A DNA stretch of 52,321 bases, from contig NZ_JAUDRJ010000003.1 in assembly GCF_030382115.1 (NCBI RefSeq), positions 6,214,811 to 6,267,131 of the forward strand, written 5' to 3'. The notes below the pieces were generated by a model, which was not told where the DNA came from, did not search any database, and was given only the letters and a program-made list of their open reading frames with translations. Within the stretch, counting starts at the first letter, position 1. Each line of letters begins with the position of its first letter. Shown here one piece after another: positions 1 to 7,682 of this stretch. A program made the translations under genes and the position numbers. The DNA comes from Nostoc sp. GT001. Its GTDB lineage: Bacteria > Cyanobacteriota > Cyanobacteriia > Cyanobacteriales > Nostocaceae.

Positions 1-523
1 TGCATCACCCAAATTGACCCAGCCAGGAAAAATATTGCAATAGATACGAGAATTCGTCGCCAAAAACAAGATTGCATGGACGTTTTTATACAAATATTAA
101 CGGTAAAAGCGAACAAGTTGTTTTAAAAGAGTACTAGAAAAATGATAGTTCTTTACACTTGTTTACTTTACTCTAATCTAAGGGATCAAAGCAAAAGGTT
201 TTTGGGGAGTGGAGAGTAGCCTTCGTGATACATAAAGATAAAGTATATTTTGTCAAGCGCTTAAAATACTCAAAATATCCCTGTGCCTAAGGGAGAGGGG
301 AGGGGGTATAGACACTAGCGCTCTTCTATGGCTCTGGAGAGAGAATAATCCAAGCGATTAGAAAGAAATCGCAGCTACACAAACAAAGTCAGTCTGCGCG
401 GACTAATTAACTGTTGTTTCGAGTGATAATGACTTTTTGCGAATTCAACAGGTGAGAACCTTTTTGGTGTAATCTTGGATTTGATTTGTAGCATAGAGCT
501 ATAGCTGCATAATTAATTTTTGG
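1..523. other. Intergenic stretch at the window edge, no supported gene
   Basis: I see no convincing gene here. Two plus-strand frames stay open for about 40 codons from the left edge (stops at 124-126 and at 138-140), so the tail of a gene entering from the left is possible. The frame ending at 138-140 is interrupted by a TGA at 15-17, which would make it a relic. The rest is A+T-rich and carries a dispersed palindromic repeat near 365-403. The minus-strand gene to the right ends at 524, so any terminator for it lies in this stretch; I found no clear hairpin with a T run. Confidence 0.5.
365..403. repeat. Dispersed palindromic repeat (copy 1)
   Basis: The stretch with the core GCTACACAAACAAAGTC followed by GCGCGGAC closely resembles 43107-43150 in this window, where the same order (TCGCGGCTACCCAAAC, AAAGTCCGC, GCGGACTTT) forms a perfect hairpin. 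Two copies 43 kb apart show a dispersed intergenic family. This copy is degenerate in its stem. Confidence 0.6.
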
Positions 524-1063
524 TCAATCTTCGTCATCGAAATTTGTTTCCCAGCTAGCAGTGTCGTTATAACCGTCATTAACGCGGTATACCTCTGCTT
601 TGCTCCGACGATTTTCTTGCCTCAGCACTTCTCGTTCTCGCAACGTTAGTGGTGGTTTTTCATTGCTTGGTAAGCGATCGCTCGTCCGCCTTACAGGTTT
701 TTGGCGCGTGAAGTTTTTCCAAGCAGCTTTCGCGCCAATCAAGATGCTGCGCGTACTTACTTGCAGATTTTGAGCCTGAATTCTTGCATTATCAAGACTT
801 TGATCGACTTGTTTAGCTACTTGACTGGCACTTTTTACACCTTCACTAACATCATCAGTTAAGTCAGTGATTTCCAAACCAGTCACACGTATAGCTTCTA
901 AAGTGGGTGGTAACTCCCGTGAGAGGGTATCAAATAGCTTTTCTGCACTACGAGCGGCGCGTGCTAACTCCTGCAATGCCGGTATTGCCGCCACTAAAAC
1001 CGCAGTCAAGCTTGTGGCGACTAAAAGTAAAGAAAGTCCCAACCAAAACAGGGGTTCAATCAC
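524..1063 (-). CDS. DUF948 domain-containing membrane protein
   Basis: A 179-residue protein with one N-terminal membrane segment (about residues 6-28, FWLGLSLLLVATSLTAVL) followed by a long helical region of alternating charged and hydrophobic residues (about 30-110) that resembles the DUF948 family, and a basic, then acidic, tail. The molecular function of DUF948 proteins is not established; they are single-pass proteins often found beside YtxH proteins. The start is GTG at 1063, 11 bp after the stop of the upstream YtxH gene, so the two form an operon on the minus strand. The role in the cell envelope is inferred from the membrane anchor and coiled-coil-like body only. Confidence 0.8.
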   Translation of the reverse strand: MIEPLFWLGLSLLLVATSLTAVLVAAIPALQELARAARSAEKLFDTLSRELPPTLEAIRVTGLEITDLTDDVSEGVKSASQVAKQVDQSLDNARIQAQNLQVSTRSILIGAKAAWKNFTRQKPVRRTSDRLPSNEKPPLTLREREVLRQENRRSKAEVYRVNDGYNDTASWETNFDDED

Positions 1064-1074
1064 GGTTATGTCAT

Positions 1075-1425
1075 TTATGAGCGTTCTAATTGTTGGGGAA
1101 GCGAATCTGAGTCTTCAACAGCTGTTTGTCGCTTCAAGACTTGGCTTTCTCGCTGGCTGGCATCTACACCTGCTGCGATCGCTTCCCTTAATCTATCTAA
1201 AGTCTCATCCCAGTTTCGCAGGGCGCTAGCAGAGAGACGATCTGCCTGAATTTGTACACTCATTGATAAATCTTCTGCCAATTCTGGGATAGCATTGGCA
1301 GATTTTTTCAAAATTTTACGCGTTTCGCGCCCTGTGCGTGGAGCCACCAGCAAACCGGTCAAAGCACCGATGGTAGCTCCCAGCATCAAACCGCCAATAA
1401 ATACTCCAGAACGGTTATTAGACAT
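1075..1425 (-). CDS. YtxH domain-containing protein
   Basis: A 116-residue protein whose first 35 residues hold the glycine/alanine-rich hydrophobic segment typical of YtxH/GvpP-like proteins (GGLMLGATIGALTGLLVAP), followed by R-T-G-R-E-T-R and a helical, possibly amphipathic tail. YtxH proteins are small membrane-associated proteins seen with general stress genes in Firmicutes and widely in cyanobacteria; no biochemical activity is established. An AAGGAGAG sequence 10 bp before the ATG at 1425 is a good ribosome binding site. The gene is first in a two-gene unit with the DUF948 gene, and the pair is probably cotranscribed. Confidence 0.85.
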   Translation of the reverse strand: MSNNRSGVFIGGLMLGATIGALTGLLVAPRTGRETRKILKKSANAIPELAEDLSMSVQIQADRLSASALRNWDETLDRLREAIAAGVDASQRESQVLKRQTAVEDSDSLPQQLERS

Positions 1426-2043
1426 CTTATTGTTTCTCTCCTTACACCCATTTTAGGTGGGTTTTCTCCCCTTGCAAGACTCAACTGATTTTATTCAGTT
1501 AATCTATGGTGACAAAATATCAGCCAGAAAAGTTGCTTTTATTCATTAATACTAAAAGCATTAATTACTTATTATTCAAAACTCCCCGTATCTCCTAAAG
1601 TTTTGATACCTCTGCTGGGCGTCCCTTTGGGTTATGTCTTGGGTAGTTCTGTACCCTTTTCCTGATGGAGACGCTCTTAATGACAAGCTTTGAGGGTATG
1701 GAAAGGGGAAGTGATGCCTGCGGCGGGCTACGCCTACACTAGAAGCCAATACATCCCAATACTGCTTGGGTTTAGACGAGGTTTATACAAATATTTACAT
1801 AGATAAAATATAAAAAAATATCTGGTGTATTTGGGTACAATTACTAAATTGTTACTCATTTATATTAGTAAATGCATTGGTATAAATAAAAATAATTATC
1901 AAAACTGTCACCAGTGGGTAAACCAACTACTGATGATTATCCCAAAAGTTTACATACATTGTGTTTCCACAGACTACAAATCTCAAATTTTAGTTTTTGT
2001 CTCAATTCAATATAAAATCTAAAACTTAAAAACCAAAATCAAC
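1426..2043. other. Divergent intergenic region, no supported gene
   Basis: This 618-bp stretch separates the minus-strand YtxH operon from the plus-strand malic enzyme gene, so it must hold promoters for both. It contains a dispersed repeat copy at 1711-1733. A 65-codon frame at 1825-2022 has a non-ATG start, no ribosome binding site and a composition like its A+T-rich surroundings, and I do not accept it. No operator of a known regulator stands out. Confidence 0.6.
1711..1733. repeat. Dispersed repeat with core CTGCGGCGGGCTACGC
   Basis: The stretch starting GTGATGCCTGCGGCGGGC and ending TACGC matches, in inverse orientation and with a few differences, the copy at 18929-18955. Such G+C-rich 25-bp repeats in A+T-rich spacers are a hallmark of Nostoc genomes; function unknown. 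Confidence 0.65.
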
Positions 2044-3435
2044 ATGGCAGACCTAACTCCTAATTCTAGTTTTAGTTTGACACTACGCTTGCAGATTCCC
2101 AATCGTGTAGGGATGTTGGCGTCGGTAACACAGGCGATCGCAACTACTGGTGGTAATCTCGGACAAATTGATTTAATCGAGCAAACCCGCAAAGAGTCCA
2201 CCCGCGATATTACTGTGGATGCTGCCAGTACTGAACACGCTGAAACCATTGTGCAAGCAGTCAAAGCCTTGCCAGATATCAAGTTACTCAGTGTTTACGA
2301 TCGCACCTTTAATTTGCATCGCGGTGGCAAAATCAGCATTACCAGTAGAATCCCCCTGAAGAGTGTTTCCGATTTGGCAATGGCTTACACGCCCGGAGTC
2401 GGTCGAATTTGTACTGCGATCGCTCAAGATCCAGAGGAAGTTTACAACTTAACCATCAAACAAAACACCGTAGCCATTGTTACCGATGGTAGTGCGGTTT
2501 TAGGTTTGGGAAATCTTGGCCCAGCCGCCGCCCTACCAGTCATGGAAGGTAAAGCAATGCTATTCAAGGAATTTGCAGGGCTGGATGCTTTTCCCATCTG
2601 TCTCGCCACCCAAGATACAGAAGAAATTATCCAAGCAGTTAAAAATATTGCTCCGGTATTTGGGGGCGTAAATTTAGAAGATATTGCTGCACCTCGCTGC
2701 TTTGAAATCGAAAAGAGATTACGCCAAGAGTTAGATATCCCCGTTTTTCACGATGACCAGCATGGTACAGCAATTGTCACCTTGGCAGCGTTGTTTAATT
2801 CGCTGAAACTGGTGCATAAATCCTTAGCAGAAATCAAGATCGTGATTAACGGTGCTGGGGCGGCGGGAGTAGCGATCGCTCGGTTACTCCGTAAAGCTGG
2901 GGCAGAAACAATCTGGATGTGCGATTCTAAAGGGATTATTTCTACCAATCGCACCGATTTAACAGAGGAAAAACTTGAATTTGCTGTGAAAGGTCAGGGT
3001 ACATTAGCTGGTGCAATGCAAGGTGCAGATGTGTTTATTGGTGTCAGCGCACCAGGAGTTTTGACACCAGAAATGGTGCAATCGATGGCTAAAGATCCAA
3101 TTATCTTTGCAATGGCAAATCCGATTCCAGAGATTCAGCCAGAATTAATCAGTAAAGATGTTGCTGTCATCGCAACAGGTCGCAGCGATTACCCAAATCA
3201 AATCAATAACGTCCTCGCTTTTCCTGGGGTATTCCGTGGTGCTTTAGATTGTCGGGCACAGACAATTACCATCAAAATGTACCTCGAAGCCGCAAGTGCG
3301 ATCGCTTCTTTAGTTAAGCCTTCAGACTTAAATCGGGAACATATTATTCCTTCCGTCTTTGATGAGCGCGTTGTCACCGCTGTTGCTGCTGCTGTGCAAC
3401 TCGCCGCGCGTGAAGAAGGTATCGCGCGAAATTAA
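2044..3435 (+). CDS. NAD(P)-dependent malic enzyme with N-terminal ACT domain
   Basis: Oxidative decarboxylation of malate to pyruvate and CO2 in the cytoplasm. The 463-residue protein has an N-terminal ACT-like regulatory domain (about residues 8-90; LRLQIPNRVGMLASVTQAI), then the malic enzyme N-terminal domain (about 100-230) with SAVLGLGNLGPAAALPVMEG and the metal/substrate stretch FHDDQHGTAIV, then the dinucleotide-binding domain with INGAGAAGVAIARLL (about 269-283). The short bacterial form with an ACT domain is common in Nostocales; the ACT domain suggests allosteric control by a small molecule, which I cannot name from the sequence. NAD versus NADP preference is not decided here. Start ATG at 2044; no strong ribosome binding site. 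The gene stands alone, followed by a hairpin at 3446-3475. Confidence 0.92.
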   Translation: MADLTPNSSFSLTLRLQIPNRVGMLASVTQAIATTGGNLGQIDLIEQTRKESTRDITVDAASTEHAETIVQAVKALPDIKLLSVYDRTFNLHRGGKISITSRIPLKSVSDLAMAYTPGVGRICTAIAQDPEEVYNLTIKQNTVAIVTDGSAVLGLGNLGPAAALPVMEGKAMLFKEFAGLDAFPICLATQDTEEIIQAVKNIAPVFGGVNLEDIAAPRCFEIEKRLRQELDIPVFHDDQHGTAIVTLAALFNSLKLVHKSLAEIKIVINGAGAAGVAIARLLRKAGAETIWMCDSKGIISTNRTDLTEEKLEFAVKGQGTLAGAMQGADVFIGVSAPGVLTPEMVQSMAKDPIIFAMANPIPEIQPELISKDVAVIATGRSDYPNQINNVLAFPGVFRGALDCRAQTITIKMYLEAASAIASLVKPSDLNREHIIPSVFDERVVTAVAAAVQLAAREEGIARN

Positions 3436-3445
3436 TTAAAAGAGA

Positions 3446-3475
3446 ATTCAGAATTCTGTATTCTGAATTCTGAAT
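3446..3475 (+). terminator. Hairpin after the malic enzyme gene
   Basis: ATTCAGAATTC (3446-3456) pairs perfectly with GAATTCTGAAT (3465-3475) around an 8-nt loop, 11 bp after the stop codon. The stem is A+T-rich and followed by only a short T run (GCTTTTCC), so termination is plausible but not certain. The ATTCAGAATTC unit recurs at 31038, 35218 and 50690, so it is also a dispersed repeat. Confidence 0.5.
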
Positions 3476-3611
3476 GCTTTTCCATTGACGATTTAGACCA
3501 GTCACTACAAAAGTTGACTACCAAATTCAAAATTTGGTGCGATGTTTCACCTTTTATTCTAGACGCTCTCTACGAGACGCTGCGCTGTCCACCAGTCACC
3601 CTTCAATTCTG

Positions 3612-3735
3612 TTAAGTAGTTCAACTTAATTAAACGTAAAACGCTCAATTTGATACTGTTAACGCACTAGGCATTATCTCTCACTTAATTTCTGAACTCT
3701 CTCTATCTTACGTTTTTTTGGGTTGACCTACTTAA
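3612..3735. repeat. MITE-like element, 124 bp, family starting TTAAGTAG
   Basis: The left end TTAAGTAGTTCAAC (3612-3625) and the reverse complement of the right end, TTAAGTAGGTCAAC (3722-3735), match at 13 of 14 positions. The similarity continues inwards to the shared AAACGTAA (left 3632-3639; right complement 3708-3715). There is no coding capacity. A solitary left-end copy lies at 8813-8850. The size and symmetric ends suggest a non-autonomous miniature transposable element; no related transposase is in the window. Confidence 0.6.
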
Positions 3736-3840
3736 AAGTTTCAGTATCAAAAAGCCAAAATTTCATCACTCGTATAATAGACATTGATTTAGTTTATATA
3801 TTAAACTACACTAAAACTATAGGAATAGTGGTTTTTTTTT

Positions 3841-4302
3841 ATGGAAAGCGTCCAAAACATTAGTCAAAAGTTGAATGTAACAAGAGACACAGCACTAGAG
3901 CAATTACAACAGTCTACTCCAATAGAGTTCAAAAAAGACATTTTCAAAAAACTCAGAGGTGGATTTTTTCTGGTACTAGGATATTTACTATCACCACTAT
4001 GTTGGTGGAATGACCTACTATTCAATCTGCCAATAGCTTATGGTTTTGGGTATGCATGTAGTTTACTTTTACCAAAATTGCTTATACCTTGTTCAATTAT
4101 CGGATACTGGCTCTCTAATATTATGGGAATTCTTTTGATGCAATTCGGTTCTAAGGACATTTTTCAAAAAGAGCCTCAAGAGCATAACCTCAAAAAAGAA
4201 TTGTTCACAGGTCTAATTTCTTCAACAGTTTATACCCTGTTGATTATGCTATTGCTCCAGTTAAAGATTATTGATTCTCCCATTTTCTTCTCCAAGAGTT
4301 AA
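3841..4302 (+). CDS. Hypothetical membrane protein
   Basis: A 153-residue protein I do not recognise. A polar N-terminus (about 1-38) resembles a short helix-turn-helix-like or linker stretch (KLNVTRDTALEQLQ). It is followed by three to four likely membrane segments: about 42-56 (GFFLVLGYLLSPLCWW), 62-90 (including a PIAYGFGYACSLLLPKLLIP stretch), 90-110, and a C-terminal one at about 128-142 (VYTLLIMLLLQL). The start ATG at 3841 follows a run of nine T residues; no clear ribosome binding site is seen, so the start is uncertain. The gene stands alone between a MITE-like element and the IS66 remnant and is followed by a hairpin at 4334-4367. Confidence 0.6.
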   Translation: MESVQNISQKLNVTRDTALEQLQQSTPIEFKKDIFKKLRGGFFLVLGYLLSPLCWWNDLLFNLPIAYGFGYACSLLLPKLLIPCSIIGYWLSNIMGILLMQFGSKDIFQKEPQEHNLKKELFTGLISSTVYTLLIMLLLQLKIIDSPIFFSKS

Positions 4303-4333
4303 TTTAGTTTATCACCTTTCTACAAAGGAATCG

Positions 4334-4367
4334 ATAGTATGGGCGCACCTCTATACGTCCATACTAT
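4334..4367 (+). terminator. Stem-loop downstream of the small membrane protein gene
   Basis: ATAGTATGG (4334-4342) pairs perfectly with CCATACTAT (4359-4367) around a 16-nt loop, and TTTC follows. It sits 31 bp after the stop codon at 4302. The long loop makes it a weak terminator candidate. Confidence 0.45.
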
Positions 4368-4413
4368 TTCAAAAAATCGCGGTTTTGAGTCTCTGGATGG
4401 AGAGTAAATCAGC

Positions 4414-5020
4414 GTAAGGATTCAGGTGCTGAGGGTATTGACAAGTGTGGTAGGGGAAGCAGAGTATAGCAATTATGGAAAAAGACCTGCCACCAAAACT
4501 AGACATTAAAACCCTAAAACAGTTGGAGAAAGAGCAACTGGTAGAGATGCTCCCTGAGCAGGCAAAAGCTATAGAACAGCTAAAATCCAGAGTAATAGAA
4601 CTAGAATCTATAATAGAGAAACTCAAAGTCAGCAGAGATTTAGACAGCACAACAACATCATCAAAACCACCGTCGGCAGACATCCTCAAAAAAACCGAGA
4701 AAAAACTTGAAGATGAACCAGGGGAGAGTGAAACGCCAAAACGGAAACCAGGAGGACAGCCAGGACATCCGGGACATGCCGCCTGGTAATAATTTAGCTG
4801 AACGAACGTTACGTTTAGCAGTCACAAAACGAAAAGTCAGTGGCGGTTCTCGTTCTATGGAGCGCTTCCAAGATACTGCCAATTTATTGACGGTTATACA
4901 AACTTGTCGTCATCAAGGACGTTCTGTTATTGACTTTTTTGATCAAGCTATCAAAGCGATGGTTCACCCTACTGTGCAGACTCCTTCTTTAATTCCTCAA
5001 ATCTAGACCTGAATCCTTAC
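4414..5020 (+). mobile_element. Internally deleted IS66-type insertion sequence, both ends intact
   Basis: The left terminus GTAAGGATTCAGGT (4414-4427) is repeated exactly, inverted, at 5007-5020, giving a 14-bp perfect terminal inverted repeat. The flanks AAATCAGC (4406-4413) and AAATCAAC (5021-5028) agree at 7 of 8 positions. An 8-bp target duplication is what IS66-family elements make, so this is an insertion whose duplication has since gained one change. Inside are the first about 100 and the last about 75 codons of an IS66-type transposase, joined near 4777-4790. The full element would be well over 1 kb longer, so this 607-bp copy is a non-autonomous deletion derivative. Confidence 0.85.
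4475..5006 (+). pseudogene. IS66 family transposase, internal deletion plus frame change
   Basis: The upstream frame (4475-4789) begins MEKDLPPKLDIKTLKQLEKE, carries a coiled-coil-like N-terminus (about residues 28-58), then the SSKPPSADILKK and KPGGQPGHPGH stretches typical of the N-terminus of IS66 transposases. The frame then ends at TAA just after the deletion junction. The downstream frame (from about 4780 to 5006) begins at NNLAERTLRLAVTKRKVSGG, the conserved C-terminal part that follows the last catalytic acidic residue of the family. The whole catalytic core between them, including the DDE residues, is missing. The product cannot be an active transposase. Confidence 0.85.
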
Positions 5021-5039
5021 AAATCAACGAACAAGAAGA

Positions 5040-5870
5040 TCAATTATCATCAAATTTTAAAAATTCACTTAAATTCAACAATTTTGGAGCTTCATTACTT
5101 ACAATTAATGGCAACTTACCATTCCATTTTTCTATTGCTTGCCTTTGCAGAATTTCTGGAGTTAAACCATCACGTAATAATCTGTGTGCCTCAGCCTCTC
5201 CTTTGGCTAAATTCACTTTTGCTTCAGCCTCTTTTGTTGCTTTCAATGCGATAAATTCTGCTCGTTTTGCTTCTTGTTCAGCAATCTGCTTCGCCTCCAC
5301 CGCCTCACCAAATCGTTCTGAAAAATGGACATGAACTAGAGAAATATCATTAACTGCAACGTGATAGCTACCCAATCTTGTGGACAACGCATCATCTACT
5401 CCACTTTTGACTTCTCCTCGTTTAGTGATAATTTCTTCAGCAGTATACTTTGCTATTACCGCTTTTAGTACTTCTTCAACTGCTGGGTTAATAATCCGAA
5501 TAACTACATTTTGTTCATCTCCAATTTCCTGAAAAATGACATTGACTTCCTGAGAAATAATATGCCAATTGAGAGCTACATCGACAAAAACATTTTGTAA
5601 ATCTTTGGAAGAACCCTCAGCAGAAATTTCCTGCTTTTGGACTCTAATACTTAACTTTTTTACAGTATTAACTACAGGAATAATTAAGTGAAGTCCTTCT
5701 CCTAATATCTGGTTTTGTACTTCGCCAAATTTCATTAATACACCACGTTCTCCTGCATTTACAATTACACAGGGCGTCAGAAAGAGAGTTATCAAAAACA
5801 AAAGAGCAGTCAGTTTACCAACACTGTTAAAACTTGTAATTTTTATCATCTGTGTGAACCATGTATGCAT
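5040..5870 (-). CDS. Prohibitin (SPFH/Band 7) family membrane protein
   Basis: A 276-residue protein with an N-terminal hydrophobic segment (about residues 20-38) and a Band 7 domain (about 39-225). The stretch GERGVLMKFGEVQNQILGEG is characteristic of prohibitins, and the region about 185-240 is an Ala/Glu/Lys-rich coiled coil. Prohibitin-type SPFH proteins form large oligomeric rings or scaffolds on membranes; in bacteria the clients are mostly unknown, though some recruit the FtsH protease. The first ATG at 5870 lacks a clear ribosome binding site; M8 at 5849 is an equally possible start. The 3' end is only 20 bp from the IS66-type remnant, whose insertion may have removed a former downstream region. 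No operon partner is visible. Confidence 0.88.
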   Translation of the reverse strand: MHTWFTQMIKITSFNSVGKLTALLFLITLFLTPCVIVNAGERGVLMKFGEVQNQILGEGLHLIIPVVNTVKKLSIRVQKQEISAEGSSKDLQNVFVDVALNWHIISQEVNVIFQEIGDEQNVVIRIINPAVEEVLKAVIAKYTAEEIITKRGEVKSGVDDALSTRLGSYHVAVNDISLVHVHFSERFGEAVEAKQIAEQEAKRAEFIALKATKEAEAKVNLAKGEAEAHRLLRDGLTPEILQRQAIEKWNGKLPLIVSNEAPKLLNLSEFLKFDDN

Positions 5871-5961
5871 CTTGTACGGAATAGAAAAACGAGTAATTGA
5901 ACTCGATATTGAAAAATGCTTCGATAGGATTAACCACTCAGGCTTTGAATTTTACTCCCAA

Positions 5962-6021
5962 CGCTATTAGGGAAGGGGCTGGGGGTTAGGTCTGTATTCT
6001 ATGCAACTGAGAACCGCTATA
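5962..6021. repeat. Dispersed repeat fragment with TATAGCGGTT end
   Basis: Read on the minus strand this starts TATAGCGGTTCTCAGTTG and runs through CCTAACCCCCAGCCCC to CCCTAATAGCG. The leading TATAGCGGTT matches the end of the element at 10483-10588, and the C-rich middle has the same style. It looks like a related or partial copy of the same intergenic repeat family. Confidence 0.5.
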
Positions 6022-6065
6022 AATTGCTAAAAACCAAGCTAAATAATGTTGTTATCTTTTAATTC

Positions 6066-7208
6066 TTAACTTTTTTGATACCGCATACCTGGTAGTTGCG
6101 AAATAAAACCCATAAGTTCCAACTGTAACAAAGCACCGGAAACTGAGCCAGCAGCCATGCCAGTTTGTTGGACAATAAAATCAAAGGGCAAAGCATCACT
6201 TGCGAGTGCCTCCGGCACGCCTGCGGCGAACGCATTCATTACTGTTTGCAATTCTGGCGATAAAGTTGGCAAACTTAACTGTTCTGGTGGTGTAGAAGTC
6301 TCAATTGCATCAATTTGTGGTATTGCTCCTAGCATTGTTAACAGTTCGTCTAGTTCCTTAAGAATAAAGGAAGCTCCCTGACTCAGTAACTTTAAGCATC
6401 CTTGGGATGGATAATCGTCAAGTCTTCCAGGTAATGCATAGACATCTCTACCAAATTCATTTGCGTAGGTAGCAGTAATTAAGGCACCAGATTTTAAAGG
6501 CGCTTCCATTACCAGAATGGCGCGGCTTAAACCTGCGATAATTCGGTTTCGACGGGGAAAGTGAGTCCGATCGGGTGGGGTTTTTGTGGGGTACTCACTT
6601 ACGACTAGCCCAGCCGTCAAAATTTGCTTGTACAAATCCCGATTTTTATGCGGATAGATAACATCTACACCAGTTCCCAAAACTGCGATCGTTCGTCCAC
6701 CTGCTTTCATAGCGGCGATGTGGCTTTCGGTGTCAATTCCCTCTGCCATACCAGAAACGACTGTAAAACCATTTTTAGCTAAAGCTGTACTAATTTGGCG
6801 AGTCCAACGGATACCATATTCTGAGGGTTGGCGGGTTCCGACAATCCCAACCATTGGTTTTTGTCCGAGATTTTCTTGGAGTTCGACTTCACCGCGATAG
6901 TACAAAATTGGCGGTGGACTGGGAGTTTCTAGCAGTAAACGGGGATAATCTGCATCTGCTGGCGTCCAGAAATGGGAATTTTCCTGCTGGTGCTTGGTGA
7001 AGAGTTGTTCTGGGTGCAAACGCGATCGCTGTTGTACTACTTTTTCTAGTGTCTGAAAACCAAAACCCTCTACTTCTCCTAACTGTACCTTAGTAGCGTT
7101 CCAAGCTGTTGCTAGCGTGCCAAAATGCTGTTGCAGCCGTCGCAGTAATACTGGCCCAATTCCCGAAATTTGTGCCCAAGCTAGCCAATATGCGCCTTCT
7201 TCTACCAC
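6066..7208 (-). CDS. dprA: DNA-processing protein DprA
   Basis: DprA binds incoming single-stranded DNA during natural transformation and loads RecA. The protein has an N-terminal helix-hairpin-helix region (YWLAWAQISGIGPVLLRRL) and the Rossmann-like DprA/Smf core with VGIVGTRQPSEYG, SGMAEGIDTESHIAAMKAGG, VLGTGVDVIYPHKN and FPRRNRIIAGLS. A C-terminal winged-helix domain follows. I place the start at GTG 7208, 7 nt after an AGGA ribosome binding site, giving 380 residues, the usual family length. The open frame extends 60 codons upstream to 7388 but that part looks non-conserved. Codons from 6202-6233 come from a dispersed repeat inserted in frame (residues FAAGVPEALAS). The gene stands alone. 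Confidence 0.93.
   Translation of the reverse strand: MVEEGAYWLAWAQISGIGPVLLRRLQQHFGTLATAWNATKVQLGEVEGFGFQTLEKVVQQRSRLHPEQLFTKHQQENSHFWTPADADYPRLLLETPSPPPILYYRGEVELQENLGQKPMVGIVGTRQPSEYGIRWTRQISTALAKNGFTVVSGMAEGIDTESHIAAMKAGGRTIAVLGTGVDVIYPHKNRDLYKQILTAGLVVSEYPTKTPPDRTHFPRRNRIIAGLSRAILVMEAPLKSGALITATYANEFGRDVYALPGRLDDYPSQGCLKLLSQGASFILKELDELLTMLGAIPQIDAIETSTPPEQLSLPTLSPELQTVMNAFAAGVPEALASDALPFDFIVQQTGMAAGSVSGALLQLELMGFISQLPGMRYQKS
6202..6233. repeat. Palindromic dispersed repeat inside dprA
   Basis: The stretch GCGAGTGCCTCCGGCACGCC followed by TGCGGCGAACGC is G+C-rich, contains the small hairpin GTGCC-TCC-GGCAC, and has the style of the intergenic repeats of this genome. It lies in the linker before the C-terminal winged helix of DprA and keeps the reading frame. 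Confidence 0.55.
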
Positions 7209-7679
7209 CGTTCTATCCTCACGCCACTGGATTGAGTATTCCCAAATTGGGGTTGGCTGTTGATGGCTAGGGGGAGTGGGGAGCTTTCTGGGGCAGGTTT
7301 TTTTGATTAGACAAATTTTTGGGATTTTAAAACCAAAACCATTGTCTGAGAACTTAAAACTACGTTCAATAATTGAGAACATTCTCAACTATTTATCGAA
7401 AGCCTAAAAGCCTGCCCTTGAAAGGGTAGGGGGGTAGGGGGGACAAGGAGGAATTATTGAAAATCTCTCCCAAGTCTCCCCCTTCTTTCTTGTCTCCTTT
7501 GTTTCTTCTTCATGCCCAATGACGGCAGTTGCTCCACTTGGGGAGACCCCATCGCCCTTGGCGTCTCCCCTTGGGAGAAGACTCGCACTGCCTCCCCAAT
7601 GCCCAATTTCCAATCCCCCTTGACTTTTGACTCTTGACTCTTGACTATTAACTATTGACTATCTATCTTCTTATCTTCT
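7209..7679. other. Divergent intergenic region with repeats
   Basis: Counting DprA from its GTG start, 471 bp separate it from the SGNH hydrolase gene. The region must hold both promoters. It contains a G-rich repeat near 7415-7450 (GGGTAGGGGGGTAGGGGGG), a stretch of GGAGAC/CTCCC repeats at about 7465-7600, and an STRR tract at 7620-7661. A 69-codon minus-strand frame here is made of repeat sequence and is not a gene. Confidence 0.6.
7620..7661. repeat. STRR heptamer tract (TTGACTN), six units
   Basis: TTGACTT, TTGACTC, TTGACTC, TTGACTA, TTAACTA and TTGACTA follow each other exactly in heptamer register. Short tandemly repeated repetitive heptamers are known from heterocystous cyanobacteria. 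The tract ends about 20 bp before the start of the SGNH hydrolase gene. Confidence 0.85.
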
Positions 7680-7682
7680 GTG

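Noticed and set aside
1..140. Gene tail entering from the left edge
   Set aside because: Two frames are open but one is broken by a TGA at 15-17 and the other has no protein-like signature; not enough sequence.
867..1229. 120-codon plus-strand frame across the DUF948/YtxH genes
   Set aside because: It runs antisense through two well-supported genes and has no protein-like character.
1825..2022. 65-codon plus-strand frame before the malic enzyme gene
   Set aside because: Non-ATG start, no ribosome binding site, A+T-rich composition like its surroundings, no family resemblance.
7404..7613. 69-codon minus-strand frame before the SGNH gene
   Set aside because: Made of G-rich and GGAGAC-type repeats.
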